From NCBI RefSeq assembly GCF_020736365.1, contig NZ_CP085988.1, positions 1-64,000 on the forward strand: a DNA stretch of 64,000 nucleotides, in the 5' to 3' direction. Within the stretch, counting starts at the first letter, position 1; each line of letters opens with the position of its first letter. The notes beneath the pieces are model-generated. The model searched no databases. It was not told the origin of the DNA and worked only from the letters and a program-made list of their open reading frames with translations. Position numbers and translations under genes: made by a program. Shown piece by piece: positions 9,720-17,802 of the stretch. The stretch is from Clostridium sp. M62/1. Lineage in GTDB: Bacteria; Bacillota; Clostridia; Lachnospirales; Lachnospiraceae.

Positions 9720-10406
9720 ATGCCAACAATGGCACAGTGGGGCTCAAAAAAATGGGCCGTATCATCAAAGCAAGTCGTCGCGCTGGAGGGGCTGGCCTTT
9801 TCCTACGAGCAGGTGGCCGACGAAAACACCAGCACCGAGGACAAAAAGACGACTAACGAACGAGGCACCGAGCTTTTCCCCCTCTCATTCACCACCGTGC
9901 TACACTCAGGCGCAGGCGTTGACGTATGGGCGGAGATCCAGAGCTGGAAGGCTCTCGTCACAAAAGTGAATTATTTCTATCTCGGCGGCAAGAAGCTGGG
10001 GCCGAAGCTCCAGCTCCGAAAAGTCGCGGTAAGCAACACAAAGGTGGACGGCAAGGGGCGGCTACTTCTGGCCACTCTTTCCTTCACATTCAAGGAATAC
10101 GATCCGGCCACCACCAGCGTGAAGGTAAGCACCACCGCGCTGAATGTGAAAGCGAGCACCGCCTCGAAGTCCGTCAAGAAAACAACCAACACAGCGGCCA
10201 AAAAGGCCGCAAAGAAAACGATCAAAGTCGGCGACTATGTGAAGCCGACCGGCAGCAGGTACGCAACCGGCCAGAAGATACCAAACTGGGTAAAACAACG
10301 AAAGCATAGGGTGAGCCAGATCAAGAGCAGCCAAAACAAGGTGCTACTGGGCCACCCTAACGGGATCAATAGCTGGGTGTATCTGTCCGAAGTAACTCTC
10401 GCATAA
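9720..10406 (+). CDS. Baseplate-associated protein with SH3-like C-terminus
   Basis: 228 aa, ATG after AAGGAGGTACAGCC. Residues 1-135 form a beta-rich domain starting MAQWGSKKWAVSS, loosely like small P2 gpU-type tail proteins. A Lys/Ala/Thr linker (135-165) leads to a C-terminal module with GDYVKPTGSRYATGQKIP and WVYLSEV, the pattern seen in cell-wall-binding SH3-like ends of Bacillota phage lysins. It may help the baseplate grip peptidoglycan. No catalytic motif is visible. Confidence 0.55.
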   Translation: MPTMAQWGSKKWAVSSKQVVALEGLAFSYEQVADENTSTEDKKTTNERGTELFPLSFTTVLHSGAGVDVWAEIQSWKALVTKVNYFYLGGKKLGPKLQLRKVAVSNTKVDGKGRLLLATLSFTFKEYDPATTSVKVSTTALNVKASTASKSVKKTTNTAAKKAAKKTIKVGDYVKPTGSRYATGQKIPNWVKQRKHRVSQIKSSQNKVLLGHPNGINSWVYLSEVTLA

Positions 10407-10418
10407 GGAGGTGACGCC

Positions 10419-10700
10419 ATGATAGCAAGCGGAAACGGGAGCCCGGAAGTGTGCGCCGCCAATCTGCTGAGGATCGTCCGCGGTGAAGTCGCATACGATC
10501 GCGTGCGCGGCGTTGACGGGACTCTGATCGACAAACCGAACGCGACCAACGAGGCCGTGGCTGACGCGGAGTGGGTTCTGGAAACCTTCGAGCCCCGCGT
10601 GGAGTCTGACAGTATCGCCTCAGATCCGGCGGCTGCCTTCTCTGGCGACTTCGGCATGATCGTGAACATTATCCAAAGAAAGGAGGACGAGGATGCATGA
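10419..10700 (+). CDS. Baseplate wedge protein (gpW / gp25 type)
   Basis: 93 aa, ATG after AAGGAGGTGACGCC. It contains VRGVDGTLIDKPN and FEPRVESDSI, resembling the 'R..G.D...IDKP' and 'EPR' patterns of gp25-like wedge proteins. It lies directly upstream of the J-like protein, with which gp25-type proteins form the wedge. Confidence 0.75.
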   Translation: MIASGNGSPEVCAANLLRIVRGEVAYDRVRGVDGTLIDKPNATNEAVADAEWVLETFEPRVESDSIASDPAAAFSGDFGMIVNIIQRKEDEDA

Positions 10701-12043
10701 GCGAGCTCAAATTCATAGAGACAACCGACGAAACAATCTACACCGACATACTGGAAGAATTAGAGAACGGCGTCGGCGAGCCTCTCTACCCCGGTGACGA
10801 GCGCCGAATCTTCGGCGACACCATGGCGAAGGTGATCGTCACTGTTTACAACACAGTAAACGACGCCTGCCGCCAGAAAATGCTCCGATATGCAAGGGGC
10901 ACTGTTCTGGACGCTCTGGGAGAAAACAGAGACGTGATCCGTCTCGATCCTACCTATGCCACTACCACCCTACGGTTCACAGTTACCGAAGCGGTGGGCT
11001 CTAATATCATTATACCGGCCGGACTTCGAGTAACAGGTGACTTCGTTCACTATTTCCTGACAGACACCACAGCCGTGCTTTATGCAGGTAGCCTCTATGT
11101 GGACGTGGCAGCAACCGCCGAGGAAGGCGGCACGGACTACAACAACATAGACGAGGGCGAGATCTCCGAGATCGTGGACGTCTCCGACGTTCCACTGCTC
11201 GACGGAGTAACAAACCTGACCATAACAGAAGGCGGAGGCGACCGTGAGGAGGACGAACCGTACCGTGAGAGAATCCGAGAGGCTGAGAACAAACTCAGCA
11301 CCGCAGGCCCGGCCAAAGCCTACAAATACTGGGCGCTGTCCGCGAACTCTCTCGTCACGGACGCAGTGGTGGAATCCGAAAAGGAAACGATCACCAGAAC
11401 ACTGAAAACATACGCCGGGCACGCCTTCCAAGGTGGCGCCAATCTCCTGCCGGACACTCTGGTGGTTTTCCTGAGTGACGGATCCGAAGCCACAGCAGGG
11501 GCCGACTATACGGCCGAGTATGCAGACGAGCTTCTGACTCTCTCACTCTCCGGATCTCTCGCTGGAGCCGAGGCGGTAAAGATCCAGATCGGCCGCAATA
11601 TGTACGGCCGCGTCAAGATCGTGCCGATCTGCGCCGGAGGACAGATTCCGAGCGAGGAAGTGCTGGCCGACGTGCTGGCTGCCTGCTCTGCGGACGACGT
11701 TCGCCCTCTCACTGACATGGTAACGGTGGAAGCTCCGGAAACTCACGAGTATGACATAGAGCTCACCTATTACACCACTAAAGCCAACGAGTCAGAAGTA
11801 GTGCAGAACGTGGAAGGATCCGGCGGGGCTATTGATCAGTATATCAACTGGCAGGGCTCCACACTGAATCAGGACATAAACCCAGACGAGCTCCGGAAGC
11901 GGATCCTCTGCCCTGACTGGGCCGACGATCTGATCGGAGCCACCCGTGTGCAGATCATCAAACCGGAATACACCGAGCTCAACAGCACGACCGTGGCCAA
12001 GTTCTCCGGTAAAAAGATCGTGAAGCATATCGTCAGAGGATAA
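10697..12043 (+). CDS. Baseplate J-like protein
   Basis: 448 aa, ATG overlapping the preceding stop by four bases. It has the J-like order: an N-terminal helical part (about 1-95), then the EEGGTDYNNIDEGEI and GGGDREEDEPYRERI segments (about 137-195). The latter is a clear baseplate J hallmark. It forms the wedge arms around the hub. Confidence 0.88.
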   Translation: MSELKFIETTDETIYTDILEELENGVGEPLYPGDERRIFGDTMAKVIVTVYNTVNDACRQKMLRYARGTVLDALGENRDVIRLDPTYATTTLRFTVTEAVGSNIIIPAGLRVTGDFVHYFLTDTTAVLYAGSLYVDVAATAEEGGTDYNNIDEGEISEIVDVSDVPLLDGVTNLTITEGGGDREEDEPYRERIREAENKLSTAGPAKAYKYWALSANSLVTDAVVESEKETITRTLKTYAGHAFQGGANLLPDTLVVFLSDGSEATAGADYTAEYADELLTLSLSGSLAGAEAVKIQIGRNMYGRVKIVPICAGGQIPSEEVLADVLAACSADDVRPLTDMVTVEAPETHEYDIELTYYTTKANESEVVQNVEGSGGAIDQYINWQGSTLNQDINPDELRKRILCPDWADDLIGATRVQIIKPEYTELNSTTVAKFSGKKIVKHIVRG

Positions 12044-12057
12044 AGGAGGTGGACAGC

Positions 12058-12963
12058 ATGGGCGGCATGAAAGTGTCAAACATGGATTTTATAAAACTGC
12101 TGCCCGCCTTCATGCAGGACGACGAGGCAGCGATCGCACTCAGCAAGGCCGTGAACAAGCTCATAGGTGAGCCGGGCAAACGTCTGGCCACAATCCGCAC
12201 ATGGGACAAGGTAGACGAGCTCACAGAGGCGGAGTGCAACGAAATGGCGTGGGAGCTGGACATTGACTGGTACGACTCCGAAGGCATGAGCCTGACAGAG
12301 AAGCGGAACACAATCAAGCTCGCGCAGCAGATCAAAAGAAAACGCGGTACCAAGTGGGCCGTTGAGCGTCTGATCGGCGCATACTTCGGCGAGGGCTATG
12401 TCATGGAGTGGTTCGAGATGGACGACTCCCCGTACACCTTCGCGGCTCTAACCACAAACGCGAACACCGACGGCGAAAATTTTAATAAATTTGTTGACGC
12501 CGTTCAGGCTGCCAAAAATGTGCGCTCGCATATCGCGGGCGTTTTCTATTACTGGCAGCAGGGGCCGGATCCCGGTATTGAGTGTGCGCTGAACACGGAG
12601 CTGCACCGTTATGATTTTGTAAAATGCGGTACCAACCCGCGAACGGCCACGATCGGCTTCGTGATAAAGCCGAGCATTGAAACAGATCCGGAAGTGAAGC
12701 CGTACCTATACGACTACACTCACGCCGGAACTACAACCTGCGGAACATATCCGCAGCCCGGAACACTCGGCGCCGTCGTAAAGCAAGCGGCTGCAGCCGA
12801 GCCTGACACCGAGGCGTTCCGTTACAACTACCCTGAATGTGGAATAACTCCACGGCCGGGGACGTTGGGCTCAGTTATAAAACGCGCAGCAGCCACGAAC
12901 GAAAAGGCGGCCCTGTTCTGCTATCCGTTCGTAAAATGCGGAACTAAGCGCTGCGGGGAATAA
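12058..12963 (+). CDS. Tail protein I-like with Cys repeat tail
   Basis: 301 aa. I chose ATG 12058, eight bases after the GGAGG core, over the GTG at 12049 that lies inside the ribosome site. Residues about 5-160 match P2 gpI-type proteins (LLPAFMQDD, a helical bundle, RGTKWAVERLIGAYFG). The last 120 residues hold repeat units of about 35-40 residues, each carrying a Cys-Gly and a 'TxGxVxK' core (KCGTNPRTATIGFV, TCGTYPQPGTLGAV, ECGITPRPGTLGSV, KCGTKRCGE). These could attach fibres or bind metal. Confidence 0.8.
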   Translation: MGGMKVSNMDFIKLLPAFMQDDEAAIALSKAVNKLIGEPGKRLATIRTWDKVDELTEAECNEMAWELDIDWYDSEGMSLTEKRNTIKLAQQIKRKRGTKWAVERLIGAYFGEGYVMEWFEMDDSPYTFAALTTNANTDGENFNKFVDAVQAAKNVRSHIAGVFYYWQQGPDPGIECALNTELHRYDFVKCGTNPRTATIGFVIKPSIETDPEVKPYLYDYTHAGTTTCGTYPQPGTLGAVVKQAAAAEPDTEAFRYNYPECGITPRPGTLGSVIKRAAATNEKAALFCYPFVKCGTKRCGE

Positions 12964-12982
12964 ACCGAAAGGAGGGCACAAA

Positions 12983-13294
12983 ATGGCATACTTCGGCGAA
13001 GCCTACATGGGACGAAGGCGGCAGCAGTGGCTCCGCTCTCTCGCCTATGTCGAGGCTCAGACAAACGGCACATGGCACCGCGGAACGATCAACCAGAAAA
13101 AGATCGAAGGCGAAAACGTGGTAGTTATGGCGACGTTCCCGACGCTGGACTCTATCGCCTGCACGATCAACGCCTCCCGTCTGATCGACACCTACGGGGA
13201 GCAGGCAGCATACCAGCAGAGAACTATCAACAAAGTGGCCGGACAGGGAACCATGATCAAGATCACGATCCCGATATATGAAGTCACAGCATAA
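12983..13294 (+). CDS. Small tail-region protein of unknown function
   Basis: 103 aa, ATG after GAAAGGAGGGCACAAA. It is basic at the N-terminus (MGRRRQQWLR), then beta-rich. It lies between the I-like protein and the fibre/target genes, so it is probably a virion or tail-fibre component. I do not recognise a family. Identical at 61838-62149. Confidence 0.65.
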   Translation: MAYFGEAYMGRRRQQWLRSLAYVEAQTNGTWHRGTINQKKIEGENVVVMATFPTLDSIACTINASRLIDTYGEQAAYQQRTINKVAGQGTMIKITIPIYEVTA

Positions 13295-13314
13295 AGGAAG
13301 GAGGAAGCAGACAC

Positions 13315-13740
13315 ATGTATAACGCAACAAAATGGCTCGACAAAGTGGTAGACGTCGATAGCGGCGAGGTCATTCAGGCCGGAACCGATCAGAGCGCCGC
13401 CCACTTCAACAACATGGAGAGCGGGATCACAGACGCCAGCGTGGCCGCTGCCATGCTCCTGATCGCAGCCGGAGAGCTCCAGTCTCAGACAGAGATCGAG
13501 CGCCACGTCGTAGAACTGAAAAACACGGCGAGCTATCCGTTCAACAACTCCACTAAGACCGTGAGCCTTGCGATCACTCGCGACAACACAGACTACACCG
13601 TGGACGCGGATATTCAGGCCCACACCGGAAATGTCGGCGAGATCCAGATCTACGACAAGCAGCTCAACGGCTTCAAGGTCAAGTACGACGGAAGCGCCGA
13701 GAGCGCCACCCTTATTTTAAGAATCAAAGGAGGTAAATAA
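13315..13740 (+). CDS. Tail fibre-like structural protein
   Basis: 141 aa, ATG after AAGGAAGGAGGAAGCAGACAC. The N-terminus (NATKWLDKVVDVDSGEVIQAG) resembles collar or fibre-attachment segments of Bacillota tail proteins. The C-terminus is a predicted beta sandwich. Stop and next start are three bases apart, and the same operon carries the DGR target. Function is inferred from position. Confidence 0.55.
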   Translation: MYNATKWLDKVVDVDSGEVIQAGTDQSAAHFNNMESGITDASVAAAMLLIAAGELQSQTEIERHVVELKNTASYPFNNSTKTVSLAITRDNTDYTVDADIQAHTGNVGEIQIYDKQLNGFKVKYDGSAESATLILRIKGGK

Positions 13741-13743
13741 ACC

Positions 13744-14112
13744 ATGGCAAAAATCAACGACGTGCAGGTGATCGAGAAGAACACCGGCGAAAAGATCCAG
13801 TGGGAGCAGGACGGCTACCGTCTCAGCTTCGACGACGACGCGCTCAGCGTCAAGGTTACCAAGTATCAGGGCGACGAGGCCCGCACCCTCGACGTGTGCA
13901 TGGATCGCGGCGGTGATCTCATGCTCGGCACCCAGCCCGGCGGCCGCTATGTGGCCCAGATCGAGATCCCGGCCGCAACCTATACCGAGACACCGATCGA
14001 ACCGCAGGAAGGCGCCGACGAGTCCGGCGATACCAACCGCCAGACCGTAGAGCACACAAAGAACCCGCTCGACATGGCAGAGGTGAAGCTGATCCTCTGG
14101 AGCATTGAATAA
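13744..14112 (+). CDS. Small virion-region protein upstream of DGR target
   Basis: 122 aa. An acidic beta-rich half (about 1-75) is followed by an acidic Glu/Thr linker. The ribosome site is the AAAGGAGGTAAATAAACC that overlaps the previous gene's end. Position suggests an adaptor between baseplate and the variable target protein. No family recognised. Confidence 0.6.
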   Translation: MAKINDVQVIEKNTGEKIQWEQDGYRLSFDDDALSVKVTKYQGDEARTLDVCMDRGGDLMLGTQPGGRYVAQIEIPAATYTETPIEPQEGADESGDTNRQTVEHTKNPLDMAEVKLILWSIE

Positions 14113-14132
14113 GCAGAAAGGAGCACAAGAAA

Positions 14133-15230
14133 ATGGCAAATTTTGACCTCACCAATCTGGCAGTAAAAATGATCTGCCCGAACAACGTCGTCAAGACAGA
14201 CGACACCGATCTCCCTTCCGTTCTGGTGTATATCCCGAAGTTTAAGAACTCGGACGTACTCACCGGCGGAAATGACAGCACCCACCCGGCCTTTATCGTC
14301 AACGGCGTGGAAATCCCCGGCTTTTACTACGGCAAGTATCAGGCCAAGGTTTACAACTCCGTAGCGTACAGCCTGCCGGGCGAAGATCCGACCGCAAGTA
14401 TCAACTTCGACACCGCACGCGCACGCTGCGAGGCCAAGGGCGCAGGCTGGCACCTGAGCACTAACGCAGAATGGGCCGCGATCGCTCTCTGGTGCAAGAA
14501 AAACGGCTTCCTCCCGTATGGTAACAACAACTACGGCAAAGACAGCCGCGAAAGTAATTACAAAGCCGCGCCGAGCTACTACGAAAGCGGCAAGATCGCG
14601 AGAGTTGCAACTGGTACCGGCCCGATCTCATGGAGCCACGACAAGACCATGGCTGGTATCTGGGATCTGAACGGCAACGTGTGGGAATGGCAGGGAGGAA
14701 TCCGCCTTGTTTGGGGTGAGCTTCAGATCCTCGCAAACAACGACGCAGCCGATCCGGACAACCCTCAGAACGCAACGAGCACATGCTGGAAGGCTATCAA
14801 CGCCGCAGACGGCGCCCTCGTGGATCCTGAGAGCAAGACGACCGACAGCTCCGCCCATGTTTCCGGTAAAACCGTAAAACTGGACTATGTGAACAACAAG
14901 TGGACGTACTCTACTTCGATCACCAACGCCAAAGATGAAAGCCGAAGCTGCGCCTTTTATCAGGTTGCTGCCGACAGCTCGATCGGAGACGCTGCCAAGG
15001 TTATGCTGCGCGCTCTCGCCCTTCTCCCGGACTCTGACGTCACTACTGACGTATACGAGGGCGACTACATGTGGTGGAATAACGGCGTAGCCGAGCGCTG
15101 CGTGTTTCGCGGGGGCCGCTGGTACTCCGGTGCGAGCGCTGGTGTGTTCTACCTCGGCGGCCACAACTCCCGCGGCGGTGTGGGCACGGGCCTCGGCTTC
15201 CGTGCCGCTTATATCCCGGAAATCCGGTAA
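14133..15230 (+). CDS. DGR target 1: C-type lectin / FGE-sulfatase-like variable protein
   Basis: 365 aa, ATG after AGAAAGGAGCACAAGAAA. Residues about 50-190 show the formylglycine-generating-enzyme-like lectin fold used by many DGR targets: GFYYGKYQA, 'CEAKGAGWHLSTNAEWAAIA', 'GIWDLNGNVWEW'. The last ~45 residues are the variable repeat (FRGGRWYSGASAGVFYL ... GFRAAY) and end 7 codons after it. As the last tail gene it is probably the receptor-binding tip of the tail fibre. Diversification of its surface residues would alter host recognition. Confidence 0.92.
   Translation: MANFDLTNLAVKMICPNNVVKTDDTDLPSVLVYIPKFKNSDVLTGGNDSTHPAFIVNGVEIPGFYYGKYQAKVYNSVAYSLPGEDPTASINFDTARARCEAKGAGWHLSTNAEWAAIALWCKKNGFLPYGNNNYGKDSRESNYKAAPSYYESGKIARVATGTGPISWSHDKTMAGIWDLNGNVWEWQGGIRLVWGELQILANNDAADPDNPQNATSTCWKAINAADGALVDPESKTTDSSAHVSGKTVKLDYVNNKWTYSTSITNAKDESRSCAFYQVAADSSIGDAAKVMLRALALLPDSDVTTDVYEGDYMWWNNGVAERCVFRGGRWYSGASAGVFYLGGHNSRGGVGTGLGFRAAYIPEIR
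15095..15209 (+). other. DGR variable repeat 1 (VR1)
   Basis: 115 bp aligned without gaps to the template at 16261-16375. It has 18 differences, all at the 25 template adenines (A to G, C or T), by hand count. Both ends of the block are A-free and identical to the template, including the last 15 bases, where homing would start. Confidence 0.95.
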
Positions 15231-15254
15231 TCTGGCAATCTGAAAATCTGGCAT

Positions 15255-15279
15255 GAGGGTGGCCCACCAAGCCACCCTC
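15255..15279 (+). promoter_or_regulatory. Hairpin downstream of VR1
   Basis: GAGGGTGGC (15255-15263) pairs with GCCACCCTC (15271-15279), a 9-bp perfect stem with a 7-base loop, 45 bases after the VR. Hairpins just downstream of VRs are known to promote target recognition in DGRs. It could also act as a weak terminator (CTACCCTTTT follows). Confidence 0.6.
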
Positions 15280-15301
15280 TACCCTTTTAAGGAGTAACAA
15301 C

Positions 15302-15646
15302 ATGGACAACTTACAACTGCGGCAGCGTATCGTTCGGAGCATGATCCGGGTGAGCGAACGCACCGCAAATATGAGAAAACCCGAAAAATTCGAGTATCGC
15401 AAGCACATGACGGCGGCGTTCATGGATATGCTGGAGCTCTGCATTGAGGCCAACCGGGCCAGAGGCTCGCGCCGGGTAGAACTCCAGAACAAAATGGACA
15501 CCAAGCTGGACGTGCTGCGCTCTCTCGTAGACACGGCAGTTTCTCCGGAGGATCGCCTGATCTCTCCGGGGCTCCACGAAATATGGAGCAAGGAGCTGAA
15601 CGAAATCGGGCGTATGCTCGGCGGCTGGAAAAAGTCGAACGAGTAA
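15302..15646 (+). CDS. avd: DGR accessory variability determinant, copy 1
   Basis: 114 aa, ATG after AAGGAGTAACAAC. Basic, all-helical protein (RQRIVRSMIRVSERTANM, KLDVLRSLVDTAVS) of the length and location typical of Avd, the pentameric RNA-binding partner of the DGR reverse transcriptase that is needed for template-RNA-primed cDNA synthesis. Identical in sequence to copy 2; two avd copies in one cassette are unusual. Confidence 0.88.
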   Translation: MDNLQLRQRIVRSMIRVSERTANMRKPEKFEYRKHMTAAFMDMLELCIEANRARGSRRVELQNKMDTKLDVLRSLVDTAVSPEDRLISPGLHEIWSKELNEIGRMLGGWKKSNE

Positions 15647-15677
15647 AGCCCGTGGGGAATGTGTCGAGATAAAGGAG

Positions 15678-15792
15678 GCGCTGCGTGTTTCGCGGGGGCC
15701 TCTGGCCCAACGGTGCGTCCGCTGGTGTGTTCTGCCTCAGCGGCATCGACTCCCGCAGCTGTGTGGGCACGTACCTCGGCTTCCGTGCCGCT
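15678..15792 (+). other. Stranded variable repeat (VR/TR hybrid locus)
   Basis: 115 bp in register with the template, with 17 differences, all at template adenines. It also differs from VR1 at many of these sites. The left flank (GAATGTGTCGAGATAAAGGAG and upstream) is that of the template; the right flank is that of VR1 to the base. It is not attached to a target gene. Confidence 0.92.
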
Positions 15793-15813
15793 TATATCCC
15801 GGAAATCCGGTAA
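15685..15813 (+). CDS. Possible 42-aa mini-target ORF from the stranded VR
   Basis: GTG six bases after AAAGGAGG opens a frame equal to the C-terminus of target 1 (MFRGGLWPNGASAGVF ... AAYIPEIR) and ends at the same TAA. The ribosome site comes from the template's left flank. If translated, it would be a free variable lectin tail. It may equally be untranslated debris of the duplication. Confidence 0.3.
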   Translation: MFRGGLWPNGASAGVFCLSGIDSRSCVGTYLGFRAAYIPEIR

Positions 15814-15837
15814 TCTGGCAATCTGAAAATCTGGCAT

Positions 15838-15862
15838 GAGGGTGGCCCACCAAGCCACCCTC
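15838..15862 (+). promoter_or_regulatory. Hairpin downstream of the stranded VR
   Basis: Exact copy, 583 bp on, of the hairpin at 15255-15279. The stranded VR therefore keeps both the A-free 3' end and the downstream hairpin of a homing target. Confidence 0.6.
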
Positions 15863-15884
15863 TACCCTTTTAAGGAGTAACAAC

Positions 15885-16229
15885 ATGGACAACTTACAAC
15901 TGCGGCAGCGTATCGTTCGGAGCATGATCCGGGTGAGCGAACGCACCGCAAATATGAGAAAACCCGAAAAATTCGAGTATCGCAAGCACATGACGGCGGC
16001 GTTCATGGATATGCTGGAGCTCTGCATTGAGGCCAACCGGGCCAGAGGCTCGCGCCGGGTAGAACTCCAGAACAAAATGGACACCAAGCTGGACGTGCTG
16101 CGCTCTCTCGTAGACACGGCAGTTTCTCCGGAGGATCGCCTGATCTCTCCGGGGCTCCACGAAATATGGAGCAAGGAGCTGAACGAAATCGGGCGTATGC
16201 TCGGCGGCTGGAAAAAGTCGAACGAGTAA
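15885..16229 (+). CDS. avd: DGR accessory variability determinant, copy 2
   Basis: 114 aa, identical to the protein at 15302-15646 with the same ribosome site. It directly precedes the template repeat, the usual target-avd-TR-RT order, so this is the ancestral avd position and copy 1 is the product of the duplication. Confidence 0.88.
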   Translation: MDNLQLRQRIVRSMIRVSERTANMRKPEKFEYRKHMTAAFMDMLELCIEANRARGSRRVELQNKMDTKLDVLRSLVDTAVSPEDRLISPGLHEIWSKELNEIGRMLGGWKKSNE

Positions 16230-16260
16230 AGCCCGTGGGGAATGTGTCGAGATAAAGGAG

Positions 16261-16375
16261 GCGCTGCGTGTATCGCGGGGGCAACTGGAACAACGGTGCG
16301 AACGCTGGTGTGTTCTACCTCAACGGCAACAACTCCCGCAGCAATGTGAACACGAACATCGGCTTCCGTGCCGCT
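16261..16375 (+). ncRNA. DGR template repeat (TR)
   Basis: 115 bp containing 25 adenines, arranged mostly as AAC codons in the target frame (for example GGCAACTGGAACAACGGTG). This is the classic template design, because adenine mutagenesis of AAC reaches many residues without making stops. It is transcribed toward the reverse transcriptase. AAAGGAGG lies just upstream, with a GTG at 16268 that opens a 165-codon frame through the template. Confidence 0.95.
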
Positions 16376-16656
16376 CTTGCCTTATTTGTTTATTTTCTGA
16401 GGGCCAAGGCCCAGCAGAAACACCAAGGCAAAAGGGATGCATTTCCCGGCCGACAAGGCCAAAGATACACGCTCGTGCTGCTCTGCCGGTGGAGGCCGCC
16501 GGGGACACCGAGCAAACCGCGCAGGCTGGCCGTTGTCTGCTATGCGGGCAGAAGGGGGATCCGGATCCTGCGGCGTGGCGACCGCAGAGGAAAGATCTCG
16601 CCGAGGAATGTCACAACGCGGGCCATAATTATGACAACACAAGGAGGAACGAGGAC
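16376..16656 (+). ncRNA. TR-RT spacer, likely structured part of the template RNA
   Basis: 281 bases with no convincing gene. Short GC stems are visible (GGGCC-AA-GGCCC near 16401; GGCC-GACAA-GGCC near 16448). In studied DGRs the RNA downstream of TR binds RT and Avd and primes cDNA synthesis. The assignment here rests on position. Confidence 0.55.
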
Positions 16657-17802
16657 ATGGATCCAAGAAACCAGCCCTCCCTTCTGGAGAGAATATACTC
16701 GTGGGAGAATCTTCTGGACGCATACCACGAGGCAGCAAGCGAGAAGTGGTACCGCAACGACGTGACCGCCTTCGCGGCGAATCTGGAGGAAAACCTGATC
16801 AGTATACAAAACGACCTGATCTGGCACACCTACAAAGTGGGCCGGTACCGGCAGTTCTACGTCCATGAACCGAAGAAACGGCTCGTCATGGCTCTGGGCT
16901 TCCGGGATCGTGTCGTGCAGTGGGCGATCTACCTCCAGACAAACCAACACCTCGACAATGGCATGATATACCACAGCTACGGGTGCAGGGTGGGAAAAGG
17001 AACCACCAGAGCAGCCGACCGGCTTCAATACTGGTGCACACTCGTGGATCGGAAGCCGGGCAAATGGTACTACCTGAAACTGGACGTATCAAAGTATTTT
17101 TACCGGGTGGATCACCGGGTACTGCTCGACATACTCCGCCGGAAGTTCCCGAACGAGGACGGCTACCTCTGGCTTATGGAAACAATTATAAATTGCGACC
17201 ATACACCCTTTGGACTGCCTCCGGGAAAGTCCGCCGACGAGATCCCACCGTCTGAAAGACTGTTCGAGGTAGGTATGCCGATCGGAAACCTCACGAGCCA
17301 GCTACTCGCGAACGTCTGCCTCAATGAGCTGGATCAGTATATCAAGCACGAGCTGAAAGCCCATTTTTACGACAGATACATGGACGACATGGCGCTGCTC
17401 TATCCTGACGCGGCCACACTGAACCGGTGGAGGGTTGCGATCGAGAAGTATCTGAACGAAGTCCTGCACCTCGAATTGAACAGCAAAACCACGATCGGAC
17501 TCGTCAAGCACGGGATCACCTTCGTGGGCTGCCGAATCTATCCGGGGTACCGCAAACCGACAGCTCAGTCGGTCAAGAAAATGAAGGCACGTATGCGCTA
17601 CATAGCGAAAGAGTACGAGGCCGGGCTGATCGACTTCGACGCGGTAGACGCGACCATGCAGAGCTACTTCGGACTTATGGGCCACTGCTCCACTCACGGG
17701 CTCCAGAAATGGATCGAGAAAAATATTATTTTCAAACGCAAAGAAATGGCAGACATAGAGCTGCCGCAGGAGGTGACACAATGGGAATTGAATCAGTTTT
17801 GA
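16657..17802 (+). CDS. DGR reverse transcriptase
   Basis: 381 aa. Start is ATG 16657, seven bases after the GGAGG-containing site AAGGAGGAACGAGGAC. The frame is open further upstream, but that part overlaps the TR spacer. Motifs: LDVSKYFYRVDHRVL (about 142-156, catalytic Asp143), GMPIGNLTSQ (206-215, the DGR-type form of RT motif 4), and YMDD (241-244) with the two catalytic Asp. It copies the TR RNA with adenine infidelity; the cDNA replaces VR sequence. Its end overlaps the next gene by 22 bases. Confidence 0.96.
   Translation: MDPRNQPSLLERIYSWENLLDAYHEAASEKWYRNDVTAFAANLEENLISIQNDLIWHTYKVGRYRQFYVHEPKKRLVMALGFRDRVVQWAIYLQTNQHLDNGMIYHSYGCRVGKGTTRAADRLQYWCTLVDRKPGKWYYLKLDVSKYFYRVDHRVLLDILRRKFPNEDGYLWLMETIINCDHTPFGLPPGKSADEIPPSERLFEVGMPIGNLTSQLLANVCLNELDQYIKHELKAHFYDRYMDDMALLYPDAATLNRWRVAIEKYLNEVLHLELNSKTTIGLVKHGITFVGCRIYPGYRKPTAQSVKKMKARMRYIAKEYEAGLIDFDAVDATMQSYFGLMGHCSTHGLQKWIEKNIIFKRKEMADIELPQEVTQWELNQF

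Larger units (their letters stand above)
1..15145. repeat. Terminal redundancy, copy A
   Basis: This stretch is repeated at 48860-64000. The offset is 48859 at base 1 and falls to a constant 48855 from about base 3740, because copy A carries small indels only in its first 3.8 kb. This is the overlap expected when a circular or concatemeric genome is assembled as one linear contig. Errors at about 82-87 (+A), 909 (-G), 934 (+1), 1192 (+C), 1483 (+A), 2480 (-C), 3031 (+C) and 3738 (+C), plus substitutions near 335, break five genes in copy A. Confidence 0.95.
15210..16375. repeat. 583-bp tandem duplication inside the DGR
   Basis: Unit 1 (15210-15792) and unit 2 (15793-16375) each hold the VR right flank, a hairpin, avd and then a repeat block. 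Both avd copies give identical proteins and the flanks match base for base by eye. Unit 1 ends in an adenine-mutated repeat; unit 2 ends in the true template. The unit boundaries coincide with the VR/TR ends, as expected from unequal recombination between VR1 and TR. Confidence 0.9.

Noticed and set aside
16489..16656. N-terminal extension of the reverse transcriptase
   Set aside because: The frame is open upstream, but the ribosome site and ATG at 16657 are strong and the upstream part overlaps the template RNA spacer.
16268..16765. 165-aa protein starting in the template repeat
   Set aside because: Beyond the TR the translation is Arg-rich out-of-frame sequence overlapping the RT start; kept only as a note on the GTG and ribosome site.
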